Source of the DNA: Favolaschia claudopus
Lineage: Eukaryota > Basidiomycota > Agaricomycetes > Agaricales > Mycenaceae
NCBI GenBank assembly: GCA_037176885.1
Contig: JAWWNJ010000261.1
Span: 84,789-148,788, forward strand
DNA: 64,000 bases
Reading direction: 5' to 3'
This document shows positions 55,424 to 64,000 of the stretch, one piece after another. The notes beneath the pieces were generated by a model, which was not told the origin of the DNA, ran no database searches, and worked only from the letters and a program-made list of their open reading frames with translations. Within the stretch, counting starts at the first letter, position 1. The number at the start of each line of letters is the position of its first letter. A program made the position numbers and the translations under genes.

Positions 55424-55923
55424 TAGAGGCCCATGCCACATGCTGTCCTTACGTACAGTATGCCTCCGTTCCCCTCCTCGACAGACTCCTGTCGACCCTG
55501 CGCTCCTACAGCTAGTGCTCAGCGCAACCCAGTTCCCGACTGGTCTTCCGGTCAGACTTCTAGCCCTCCGAGAGCTCTGGTACCCCGAGCTCTGGTCGTC
55601 CGGGACCTCCGGCCTTCTAGCTCCGGTCCCCCGGTCCCCGAGCCGGCTTCCCACGCTCCCCCCGGAACTGGAGCGGTTCTGTCACCCAAGCCTCGATGCT
55701 CCCGCTGTCCTCGCCCTGGCTCTAGCGCCCTTCCCGGGTTCCCTGGGCTCTATTCCTCCGGTTTCCCCGACCCTCTCCGGACTCCGGCTCCGGTTTTCCC
55801 CACGCTCCCCCGGACCACAGGGTATCTCCGGGCCTTCGTCGGTCTACGATCTCTGGACCTTGTGATCCTCCCTCTTTTGGGCATATCCCTGGCTCCCCCG
55901 CTACTGTTGGATCATCTGATCAT
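55424..55923 (+). other. GC-rich stretch upstream of an LTR
   Basis: Two overlapping plus ORFs (55433-55939 and 55440-55865) are Pro/Ser/Leu-rich and give no domain. As it precedes an LTR it may be the internal end of a retroelement, but no integrase or other motif is seen. Confidence 0.3.
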
Positions 55924-56182
55924 TGATATCACATCATAGATGCGGTGCTACTACATAGTTCCCACACCCCGTGAGAAGTCACGCGTCACGCGCCCCTTTT
56001 ACTGTGACGCCTGGGCATGGAGACTCCTTACTCTGTTCTCTAAGGGATTCTCCCTCTGCCCAGGTGAGTAGACACTTTTCCTCTTGTTGTAGCTAGCCCT
56101 CTAAGGGATTCTCCCTCTGCCCAGTGCTTGTGGGACTCTTGAGTACCTCGGGTCTCAGGCCCTGGCAGCTGTTGCCCTTACA
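55924..56182 (+). mobile_element. Gypsy-type LTR, related to the 11.7 kb LTR
   Basis: It starts tgatatcacatc and ends gttgcccttaca, echoing tgatgtca...gttgcccttaca of the 11666 LTR. It likewise holds a duplicated internal block (ctaagggattctccctctgc, about 56040 and 56102). No flanking pol was recognised, so it is a solo or fragmentary LTR. Confidence 0.6.
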
Positions 56183-56704
56183 CCAACTGGGATCAATACC
56201 CTGGAGTGGATCAAATTTCATTCAATTGGGAGGTTTTACTCATAGACAATACCTGAATAACCGCCATCATCACATTTAACAAACACGACCACTGCGAGTT
56301 TTTAATTGTGGGTTTGACCCTGGCAAAAATCAGATCTTTTTGACTACCCCTTGAGCACCATTGACGAAGCCTAGTAAGAATTATTAGTTGCGGCTTGGCA
56401 AGTATCTCCACCAAATACCTTTTGATGTACAAACATTGCGAGTGATCATGACCCGAGCTCCTTCAGCAATAAGCACCCTCTTGCTCCAACCCATCAGCGT
56501 CCTCTTCAGAAAGTTCACGGCTATTCGTCTCGGCCAACCCACCCTCCCTAGCCGGTGTGCCGGCTTCTCCGGCCTTGGGCCTTCTTTCAATACTTCAAGG
56601 GTTTGTTTTCAGTCTTAACTCGTTGACGTTGTCCTCATGATTAGTTTCAGGCTGGACCCAACTGTATTCCAGGAATTCATAATGCTAACAAATCTACCCC
56701 TTTC
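56183..56704. other. Intergenic with one dispersed repeat
   Basis: 56520-56585 is the complement of 34729-34786. A possible intron acceptor (gtttcag, 56652) precedes the next gene's reading. Otherwise nothing was recognised. Confidence 0.35.
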
Positions 56705-57492
56705 TTGTGCATGTCAATTCTGGCGCGTGGATTTCCGTTGATGGCGACTGACAATGAAAGTACTAGTAAGTTCGGCCAGCCAGCGCTGGAAAATGGAATC
56801 ATTAAACAAGGGTTCCTATCAGCCAACTTATTGGCGGAGCTGGAGGTGGACGTATCCAACAATGGTATAATTTTCGATATCAAGTTTGGCGATAGTATTC
56901 CTCAGGCTGTGCCACCGTCCTCGAACATTACAAGCACTGTTCTTGGAAGTCGAAATGCAGAAACCCTGGCGACTGTCGTTGGCGGGAGTTCTTTTGCCGC
57001 AACCACAACCATAGTCCAGAGTAGCGTGGCGCCGAGCATCCCCAGTGCTTCGTTCAGAGCGTCGGCCGTTCAGACCAGTTTCCACTCGCCAACGTCTTCC
57101 CATTCTGGAACGGGGAGCGTGTCCCAACCAGAATCTTTCTCGGCATCAACAAGTATAGCAGCAAGCGCATCCCGAGCGATGTTTTCCAGTCTTCCGTCAA
57201 GTGGGCTAAGTCAAACGAGCTCGGCTGTCTCGCCTTCATCCTGTAAGTCAAAAAGCACGTCCCATACGATATATATCAGGTACATCTGAAACTACATCTA
57301 GCGCACAACACCAGATCAACAGCCAAAGCCCAACATTCGCAGACATCTAGCGTGTCTTTCGCAAGCGGCCGTGACGCACCATCGTCAAGTACTGAGCTGT
57401 CGTCCGATATGACTAGCACATCAGCAGCACCAGTGCCGACCGGGGACCCCGTGCAGCTGTGCAGGCAATGGAAGCTGAACAATAAAAATTAA
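56705..57492 (+). CDS. Ser/Thr-rich protein, two exons, partial
   Basis: Exon 1 reads LARGFPLMATDNESTSKFGQ, LSANLLAELEVDVSNNGIIF and then a long Ser/Thr/Ala-rich region. The donor gtaagt at 57243 and acceptor ctag at 57302 join in frame to TRSTAKAQHSQTSSVSFASG. The end is LCRQWKLNNKN with a TAA at about 57490. The frame is open upstream to an acceptor-like ttcag at 56652 (AGPNCIPGIHN), so a first exon may be missing. Mucin-like composition suggests a surface or secreted protein, but no signal peptide is visible. Low complexity makes it uncertain. Confidence 0.4.
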
Positions 57493-57690
57493 AAGCCCCA
57501 ACCCCCGAGCGCAAGAGGTACGCGGGAATTCCCGATCGCACACAGACCTTCTTGACAAGCCCCTCAATATGAAGAGCTGTTTCAACTTGTGCCGTGCTTC
57601 CTTCCCGGATCCCTCTGAGATTTTGCGTACCCCTCCCATTTTTGTATATTATCTGTCGATTGGCTTCTTCAGAATGACTTATTAGGGGTT
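57493..57690. other. Short intergenic stretch
   Basis: Nothing was recognised. Confidence 0.4.
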
Positions 57691-58144
57691 ACTCCCGGCA
57701 GCGGAGCAGGATCTGGATTTGATGGGATTTGGATTTGATGGTGGAATTGATGTCTGTATGTAACGTTACATACAGACATGTAACGCCGTAGTCCGCGGAA
57801 TGTCCGACGTTAGCCGCCGTTGTGTTTGCAACATGCCTGCTCGTCGGCGACGACGACGAGCTCCTTCATTGAGCCCATTGCTTGCCTCCAGAACGGCACA
57901 CTTTTTGAGAACGGTGTGCTTTGATTACTATATGTTGCCTGCCCCAATTTTATTGCTATAGCAGACCTCTTAATTGCCAGCGCAGGCACGGCGGGAAATG
58001 GAGCGGGATGGCGGGAAAATGCCGACGAGGCAGTTTGGCGGAAACAGTCCCGTCATCAGTTGGCAACGGTGACTGATTGGTGACTGATCGTCACCCATCA
58101 GCTCCAAATCCCATCAAATCCAAATCCAAATCCGCTGCCGGAGT
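57691..58144. mobile_element. 454 bp TIR element with internal perfect palindrome
   Basis: The ends actcccggcagcgga...ggatttgatgggatttgga and the complement of tccaaatcccatcaaatcca...tccgctgccggagt pair over ~45 bp. A perfect 30 bp palindrome (half: atgtctgtatgtaac) lies at 57750-57779. No ORF or clear target duplication was seen. Confidence 0.8.
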
Positions 58145-58379
58145 GACTCTTACGCTTCTGAACTTGTACAATGAAAGGATTGATATCGCCATGCTGCACC
58201 TAATAACGTAGGTTTTGTATGCCGGTGTCCCGGCCTACAGGTGGGTGAGCTTGCGCGAACCCATGAATTCAACATATTACACAGATGAGGCAGAGAAGTA
58301 CGAGAAAGTACATGCACAGTAGGATAGCTTTCAGTTATATCAGTACATTACAATCCCAAGAAGAAGAAGAAGAAGAAGA
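58145..58379. repeat. LTR-like short repeat and (GAA)n
   Basis: 58214-58350 starts tgtatgccggtgtcccggcc and ends acattaca, like a very short TG...CA repeat. Its start matches 54687. A GAA microsatellite follows at 58359-58379. Confidence 0.4.
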
Positions 58380-58435
58380 CGGCGAAATCAATTTAGTTAC
58401 CATATATGGAAATTCCCATCAAAGCTGCCCTACTA

Positions 58436-59491
58436 CTGTAGCCTTCTGTATGACTGAAACGTAACGCGTAACGGAGGGCTGTTTCTGCTGACAAATCACC
58501 TATATACTCGTCATCACAGAAAGTAACCGGAAATTGTGCTGTTTTGACGCGGTCACGTGTTTTTCTCACGGAACTTGTATCCTATATTGTAGTTTGGTAT
58601 GTTCCATTTACCCCGTATGAGTTTGAAGAAGATTGCCGTTGTATACGTTGACCAGGAGTCTGCACAAATTCGAGAGTGCCTCAGTTTGCAGTAGTTTGAC
58701 TGTGAATAATGCAGAGAATATACCAAATCCCTGTTTGAGACGCATGTAGGGTGATTGTGGTGTGATATGGTAGTTGTTCAGACTTAGGGGTACCCTGAGC
58801 AGCCTTTTGTATGACCTTCAACCTGCAATATTGGCAAGAAAAAGGTGCATGCAAAGATCTTAGCCAGAATTGTTGAAATTGTGGTTTCGGTTCGAAATGA
58901 AACTGTTGGAAGGTACACGAATGACGCATAATACTAGTTCAGCGTCTTATCTTGTAGTTACAGACAGTTTGGAAACAACTGCCCTTTAAAATATGACTTA
59001 CAGCTGTGAAAATGTTGCAGCACGCAAATCTGTTTATGTTTGTTGTGTGCCCTCGAACAAAACTTGCCTAGACTTTGCATTTGCACTTATCTTTCCGGTC
59101 CAATTCTTGTGCTGTGGAATCATTCCATACATATCTACTACCCAAGAGTATCAAACTCATAACTATGTGCCAAAAATCATTGTCCAATGCTGCGCTTTTG
59201 TCGAATTGCGCAAAATCACAAGTGCCAAAGTTATTCTCAGTCTACGAGCTGTACTGAATCTTCCTGGCTAAGATGACCAGTGCATGAGATGTCAGTAGAT
59301 GCCAAACATTATGTTCATAAAAAATTCACCACAAAAAACTACAAATTTGGCCCAAACCGATCAATTTCCGGTTACTTTCTGTGATGACGAGTATGGTAAG
59401 TCTCCTTCCTTAAAAGGGTGGTTTGTAAGCCGTTTCAGCCGTTTCAGCCTGTAACGGTCCAAAATTGTTTCAGTCATACAGAGCGGTACAG
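58436..59491. mobile_element. Outer TIR element of a nest, flanked by TA
   Basis: ctgtagccttctgtatgact at the left and the complement of agtcatacagagcggtacag at the right share ctgtatgactgaaac. TA lies at 58434-58435 and 59492-59493. Excluding the inner element it is only ~170 bp. A cagccgttt tandem lies near 59433-59450. Confidence 0.75.
58507..59391. mobile_element. 885 bp TIR element, inner insertion, flanked by TA
   Basis: Perfect 30 bp inverted ends begin ctcgtcatcacagaaagtaa. TA lies at 58505-58506 and 59392-59393. The ends share the ctcg...aagtaaccgg plan with the element at 24159-25025. Interior ORFs (58681-58929 minus, 58993-59271 plus) are unconvincing. Confidence 0.92.
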
Positions 59492-59927
59492 TACACAGAA
59501 AAAGGGACACACTGGTGGGTAGAAATAGGCTAGACGGGATGTATTCTTTGCGTATCTGTCAGGGGACTCCACAGCTATGACGTCTTCTGACTTGGGCAGA
59601 AGTTCTCTGTCTCCAAGACATCATGCTGTGCTCACTTATGTCATATCTTACGTCACCTCTTGTATATAAGTAGTCCGCTGGGGATCTCTGATCCCCAGGT
59701 TTGTTATCGACTTGGCTCCTGGGCCCTTCTCCCCTTACAGTATCATAGGTTACCCACAAAAACAAGCCGAATTTGTCATGTTTCTGACCGGCTTTGGCTG
59801 AACTTTCTTATACAAACTCGCCGGCAAAATCCATACACAAACACAGATTTTTCTACATCAAACATAAGTGAGGCTCTCGACATTTTTGTCCACTGGCCGC
59901 TTGAGAAAAACCATTCATCTCCAACTG

Positions 59928-61378
59928 TACAGTAAGTGCTCGTTTGGCCCTCTTCGCGGTATCAGCATCGGACATCAGCAAGGCTCTGTTCGATCATCGT
60001 CAATGAAAACTTAACTGCAAACCAATACCTTGCAAGGTCAACACGGACGACGCAAGCATCGCGGGAAAGACGAGAAAGGCGCTGACGCATCTTGACGCGC
60101 GTTCACTCCGCTTGCATCACCGAAATCAGTCTCGCATCATGCTGAATCACATAGCATCACTGATATCAGTCTCGGAACGTGTTTTTATCATTGGGAACTC
60201 TGATTTATGACACCCATCATACGCTCCAGCACAGCCCCATCACCATTCGCTCTGATAAAAGGGGGAGCAAGCTCCGGGGGTCCGTGGAGAAGCGTCAATT
60301 GATGGCTCGGCTTGATCACGGCATCCATTCTAGGAAAGTCGCTACGACGGCCATCACACAGTGAAAGCCTTGCGCGCTCGCGTTGAGCTCGATGGCAAAG
60401 TTCACCGCTAAAACTGAGCTGTATCAGGGTAGATTTTATTTCTGAAGTAAACCCGCACAATATCTTGCTATCTGTCCGCCGACAGCTTGTAAATCGCGTA
60501 AAAACATGCTTTCACCGACAATGAAAGAAGATTTGACCTCAAACCGCTGCTGAAACGAGATTTTTTACCTCACAGTATGCATACAGTACCCCGAAAACAT
60601 ATTTCTGAGGCTCAGAGGGTTGCAAGGATGCTCAGAGGTATCGTAAGTAGGAGCAGTTGCCTGATTTAGCAGAGTTTCCCAATTTGGAAGAGTTTTCAAA
60701 TGGAGTGAATTTCAGACTCCGCCAGTGATCTTGTCGCTTCTCCACGGGACCCCTTAAACATATGTGCGTGGAAAGAATCCGGCTGAATCAAACAGCACAA
60801 CATTAATATTGTTAATTTGCGTGCCAGCGTAGTAACAATTTACACACAAATCATATTTTTTTTTGGCACCCCGCCCGCCGATCAATGCCTGCTTACCGTA
60901 ACGTTAAAAATGCCATATCAATCATGCAGGGCCAGAATATTTTGTTGAAGGCGTGAGACCATCACGCGCCGCCTTCCCTATTATCTGTCCGTTTCCTCGC
61001 TACACCCCCCCTATCCGTCCCTTTGTATCTTCTTTATATTGTGTCGTACGTACCGATTTCCTGCCCCATCTCGTCAAATCGATCATTTCGAGGGCTTTCT
61101 AGCGCTAAATTTTGACAATAGTCGGAACTACCGAAGCGCGATGAACAGAACCGTGCGCACTGTCTCCTTCCACTTCATTTCTGGCTGGATGAGGGGCTGA
61201 TGACGAAGCGCGTCACGATGCATCCGATGGTTCTGCGAGCCGCGTTTTTGCCCGGGAAAATTCGCAACGCGTCCGGTAATGGGGGAGGAGTTTTAATCGG
61301 ATACATGCTCGGGGTGCGTAATAAATAATTTTCATCGAAACTGACATTCAAGTGGTTGACAATATGAATAGATTCCTG
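59928..61378. other. No confident gene
   Basis: An inverted pair (ccgtggagaagcg at 60282 and cgcttctccacgg at 60735) suggests a possible ~460 bp foldback element. 60940-61370 shows nothing recognisable. The right edge is the start of Plavaka homology. Confidence 0.35.
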
Positions 61379-63072
61379 ATCTAGGAGATCCCACCGACCG
61401 TAAAACTAAGGAGACCATCGCCTTCTCCAGATTCAAGATGAAGATCTACCAACGGGTTTTGTCGGTAATCTTTTCCAGTTTGAAGTCGAAGTCGTGGAAT
61501 GGTGAGCCTATTGAATGCTACGACAATCAAATCCGCCTCTTCCATCCCGGATTTCTCATCGAGTCTATGGACGGCAAAGAGGACGCCTATTTTAATGCCT
61601 GCCGGGCGGCATTGGCAAATTATCCGTGCACAAAATGTCTTGTCCATAAAGACGATCTCCATCGTCTGACCGCAGAGTTTGTAATGCGTACCGGCGCTGC
61701 GATGCAATCGGTCGTTTGTCGAGCTCGGAATGCGGCGACAAAAGGAGAGAAGGAAGAAATCTTGAAGAAGCACGGTCTGCACGATGTCGATGTAAGCTGG
61801 GTTTCCTCGGACATTCTCGTACTCACACATCACAGCATTTTCTCTGGGGTTTTCGCTTTTCGGACTCCCACACCGCCAGCGCATATGATGTGCTGCACAA
61901 AGATGATGTGGGCAAAAATGGACATCATTTTTGGCCGCTGGTTTTGGAGGTTCTCGAGACGATTTCCGGTAAAGGGACCTTTGCGAAGAAGTATCTCTCC
62001 GGTCCTAAATTTCTATCTAAATGCGGACTGACCATTATTTTTAGCATGCGAAAATTCGCTCGGTGGCCGGGGCTCAAACATTTCAACCAAGTCACGACAA
62101 TTCATTTTTCCGATGGAGAAACATTCTACCATATTATGAAGGTGCGCCTGTTGTTTTCTTGAGTGAGATTTTCTCACCTCATTGCATGCCAGTGTATTCT
62201 TCCGTGTATTGTTCAAATCCTTCCGCGGAATAGTGTACTCGTTCAATGCCTTCGTTCGTATCAAAGGCTGCGAGTCATGATCGGGATGACCTGCATGCCC
62301 GAAAGTCGCCTGGATCGGCTTGCCACATTCATCAAGGACTACGAGTTTTGGTGTTCAGGGAGTAGTCAAACAATTCTCAATCCGCCTCGCTCATTGGTCG
62401 CTTTAGAAAGTATCTGACGAATACGGGAAAAATTTCAATTTCCCCAAGCAACACGCGACAAGCCATGTCATTCAAGACATACGCACCAAGGGCACCACAA
62501 ATCATTTTTCGACCCGTCCCGGCGAGGGCTTCCAACAGGAGGCCCGCGAGGCCTACAATCAGACTAACTTCAAAGATGTTGTGCCCCAGGTATCTTTCGA
62601 CACAGACTTTAGTTATAAACTAATGAATTCGGCACAGATGACTCGAATTGACGAGAATCAAGAATCTATTGCTCGCATTCGCATGGCTATCGATGAGTAC
62701 GAAAAGCAGCGCACTCTTGACGAGAAAGAGGAAGATAATATCGAGGAATCATCCAATCACAGCGCAATCACCTCCGCTTCTTGGAGATTCGGCGCGCCCG
62801 AGCGCATCACTAACTCCCGAGCCTTCACAGATATTTTGAAGGCTCTCGGCCATTCGATCGGGGATTTCGACACAATGCTCCGAGATTTCATCGCAGAACC
62901 TTCCCTGGTGAACGTATCACATATGAACAGCACATTCAAGTTTGTTTTCTATTTGTGGTCTGCTTCAATTAGCTGATTTCTTGCTTACAGGTTCGGCCGT
63001 TCAAGTGCGCGCATATAACCCTATCAATCTCTTGAAGATTGGCGCGGCCTTCGAGATATTGTGCGGTGCAAC
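61379..63072 (+). pseudogene. Plavaka-type transposase, central to C-terminal part (copy 2)
   Basis: Exons can be chained through five ~45-55 bp GT-AG introns at 61792-61835, 61991-62044, 62142-62192, 62362-62410 and 62590-62637. Exon 1 has FSRFKMKIYQRVLSVIFSSL, IRLFHPGFLIESMDGKEDAY and the Cys pair YPCTKCLVHKDDLHRLTAEF. Next come HFLWGFRFSDSHTASAYDVL, KFARWPGLKHFNQVTTIHFS and CILPCIVQILPRNSVLVQCL. PESRLDRLATFIKDYEFW, NFNFPKQHATSHVIQDIRTK and GEGFQQEAREAYNQTNFKDV lead to MTRIDENQESIARIRMAIDE. A one-base deletion near 62899 relative to copy 1 shifts the frame, and homology stops at 63072. The amino end before 61379 is missing. The family call comes from the GLKHF...DG and LPCIVQ-LPRN patterns. 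Confidence 0.7.
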
Positions 63073-64000
63073 CGCTCATGATATTGAATATAACCATAGT
63101 TTCCCATTTGAGAAGTAGGTAGTACAGAGATGCAAAGCTAATCATAATCGTGGGTATGTACAGAACCAACCTAATCCCCGAAGAAAATTCTGTAAAACCG
63201 GCTGCCCTGAAAAGATAAAATTCGGGTTCAGGTTTTGAGTCTGCACCGACGTTCATGAGAGGCCATAACTCTGACCTTGTAATTTTTCCCCTCGAATGAT
63301 CTCGTTTGCACCTTTCCGGGTGAGAAATTTGCCGCAGAAAATGGTGGAATTGAGGCTTGAGGAACCTGAAAAAGTTTGGGCTTCACGAATCAAATTGTGG
63401 ATACCAGTAAAAGCATAGAGCATAAATTTACCAACGTTATCTCCTCTTCCAGCCAGTGGGAAAAATCCGAGTAACAGTACAGTAGACAAGCCGAGCAGTG
63501 AGCACAAGCTTGTTTGTCGGCTCTGAAACAGATTGCATTTGCTTTGACCGTTACAGAAAGGATTTGAAGTATGCCAGTGTTTGAGGTAAGTACCGAAGTC
63601 AAACGGCTGCCTCAAGGTAAGCCAGGGACAGTCAAAGCGCGAGCACAAGCCAACTTGGAGCATGAGAGACAAAACTTGATGCCAGCTGAATTGGACGCGT
63701 TGAAAGTGTAGAGGTGTTTTTTGGCGTGTTTTATGCTAGTATATATTTTAAAGAAGTAATTGAGAAGCCAGATCTTCAAGCAATAGCGAGTAAAGCGACA
63801 GAGTAGGTGACAGGATCGTTGAGTGTGATGTTACGGTCACGTCACACTTGACTCCGGCATGTCGGAAGGTCGTTTTTGGGGTGGGAGAGGTGGCTGTGAG
63901 ACTTGGCATGTTGAGTGGACCGCAAGTGGTTTTCCGACCATACCACTGGGTGTCCAAAAGGGGGAAAAGAACGCAAAAAGGCGGAAAAAGAAAGAAAAAG
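63073..64000. other. No confident gene; one small ORF
   Basis: A 46-residue plus ORF at 63571-63711 (MPVFEVSTEVKRLPQGKPGT...) has coding-like composition. Minus ORFs at 63253-63672 have a hydrophobic LLGLSTVLLLGFF but no family. The window ends in a purine-rich stretch. Confidence 0.3.

Larger units (their letters stand above)
58380..59927. mobile_element. Broken copy of MITE family A, split by nested insertions
   Basis: 58380-58431 (ggcgaaatcaatttagttac...) matches the left part of 14682-15051. 59755-59870 (gaatttgtcatgtttctgac, atttttctacatcaaacata) matches its middle. caactg-TA at 59927 matches its right end. About 1.3 kb of other elements separates the pieces. Confidence 0.65.

Noticed and set aside
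55433..55939. 168-residue Pro/Ser-rich ORF
   Set aside because: Two overlapping frames are both open, as expected from GC-rich sequence; no domain and no splice or start context.

Overview
The window looks like a transposon-rich, gene-poor segment of a basidiomycete (probably agaricomycete) nuclear genome. The evidence is short GT-AG introns of about 45-60 bp inside the coding remnants, chromodomain Ty3/gypsy and Ty1/copia retroelements, Rep-helicase Helitrons, a Plavaka-type transposase, Tc1-like elements, many TA-flanked inverted-repeat elements, and protein families I associate with mushrooms (F-box/LRR-like, DUF6698-like). Nothing bacterial, organellar, rRNA or CRISPR was seen. Family names come from reading translations by eye; no database was searched.

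Layout. 0-3.7 kb: a broken F-box/LRR-like fragment (minus) meets a Helitron Pif1-like helicase remnant that carries a ~370 bp insertion; an almost pure G tract follows. 3.7-12.5 kb: a retroelement pile-up with a 200 bp MITE, a gypsy RT fragment, a copia gag-protease-integrase remnant, an inverted gypsy LTR piece, a nearly complete chromodomain gypsy pol with its 3' LTR, then a second gypsy RT fragment. 12.5-17 kb: a small ORF, a decayed spliced minus-strand gene, the left end of a Tc1-like element split by a MITE, and GC-rich tandem repeats. 17.4-21.3 kb: the 3' half of a Plavaka transposase (minus), a DUF6698-like pseudogene and another spliced family pseudogene. 22-28 kb: a long-TIR element, an 867 bp TIR element, a 210 bp MITE, a palindromic Tc1-like element and a half MITE, ending at 28.0-28.9 kb with a Helitron helicase C-terminus. 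29.8-30.8 kb: the best candidate for a near-intact gene, three exons with a basic C-terminal tail.

31-41 kb is mostly unexplained DNA with foldback elements and simple repeats. 41-43 kb holds a Rep-helicase Helitron (minus). 43.4-44.8 kb is an F-box pseudogene. 45-52 kb has an LTR fragment split by a 350 bp MITE, tRNA-like (SINE-like) sequences, a ~58 bp satellite and a 684 bp foldback element. 53.7-55.2 kb has a RecQ-like helicase C-terminus and another Helitron helicase tail (both minus). 55.9-56.2 kb is a second gypsy-type LTR, and 56.7-57.5 kb a Ser/Thr-rich spliced gene. 57.7-59.9 kb contains a MITE and a three-level nest of TIR elements. 61.4-63.1 kb is a second Plavaka copy (plus), inverted relative to the first.

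How the genes work together: they do not form a pathway. Most are selfish-element proteins or their debris, nearly all with frameshifts or stops. The non-autonomous TA-flanked elements would depend on a Tc1/mariner-type transposase supplied elsewhere. The most informative content is structural: nested insertions with datable order, an occupied/empty-site pair, palindromic elements, inverted duplicates 44 kb apart, and the 29.8 kb gene beside a Helitron helicase tail.
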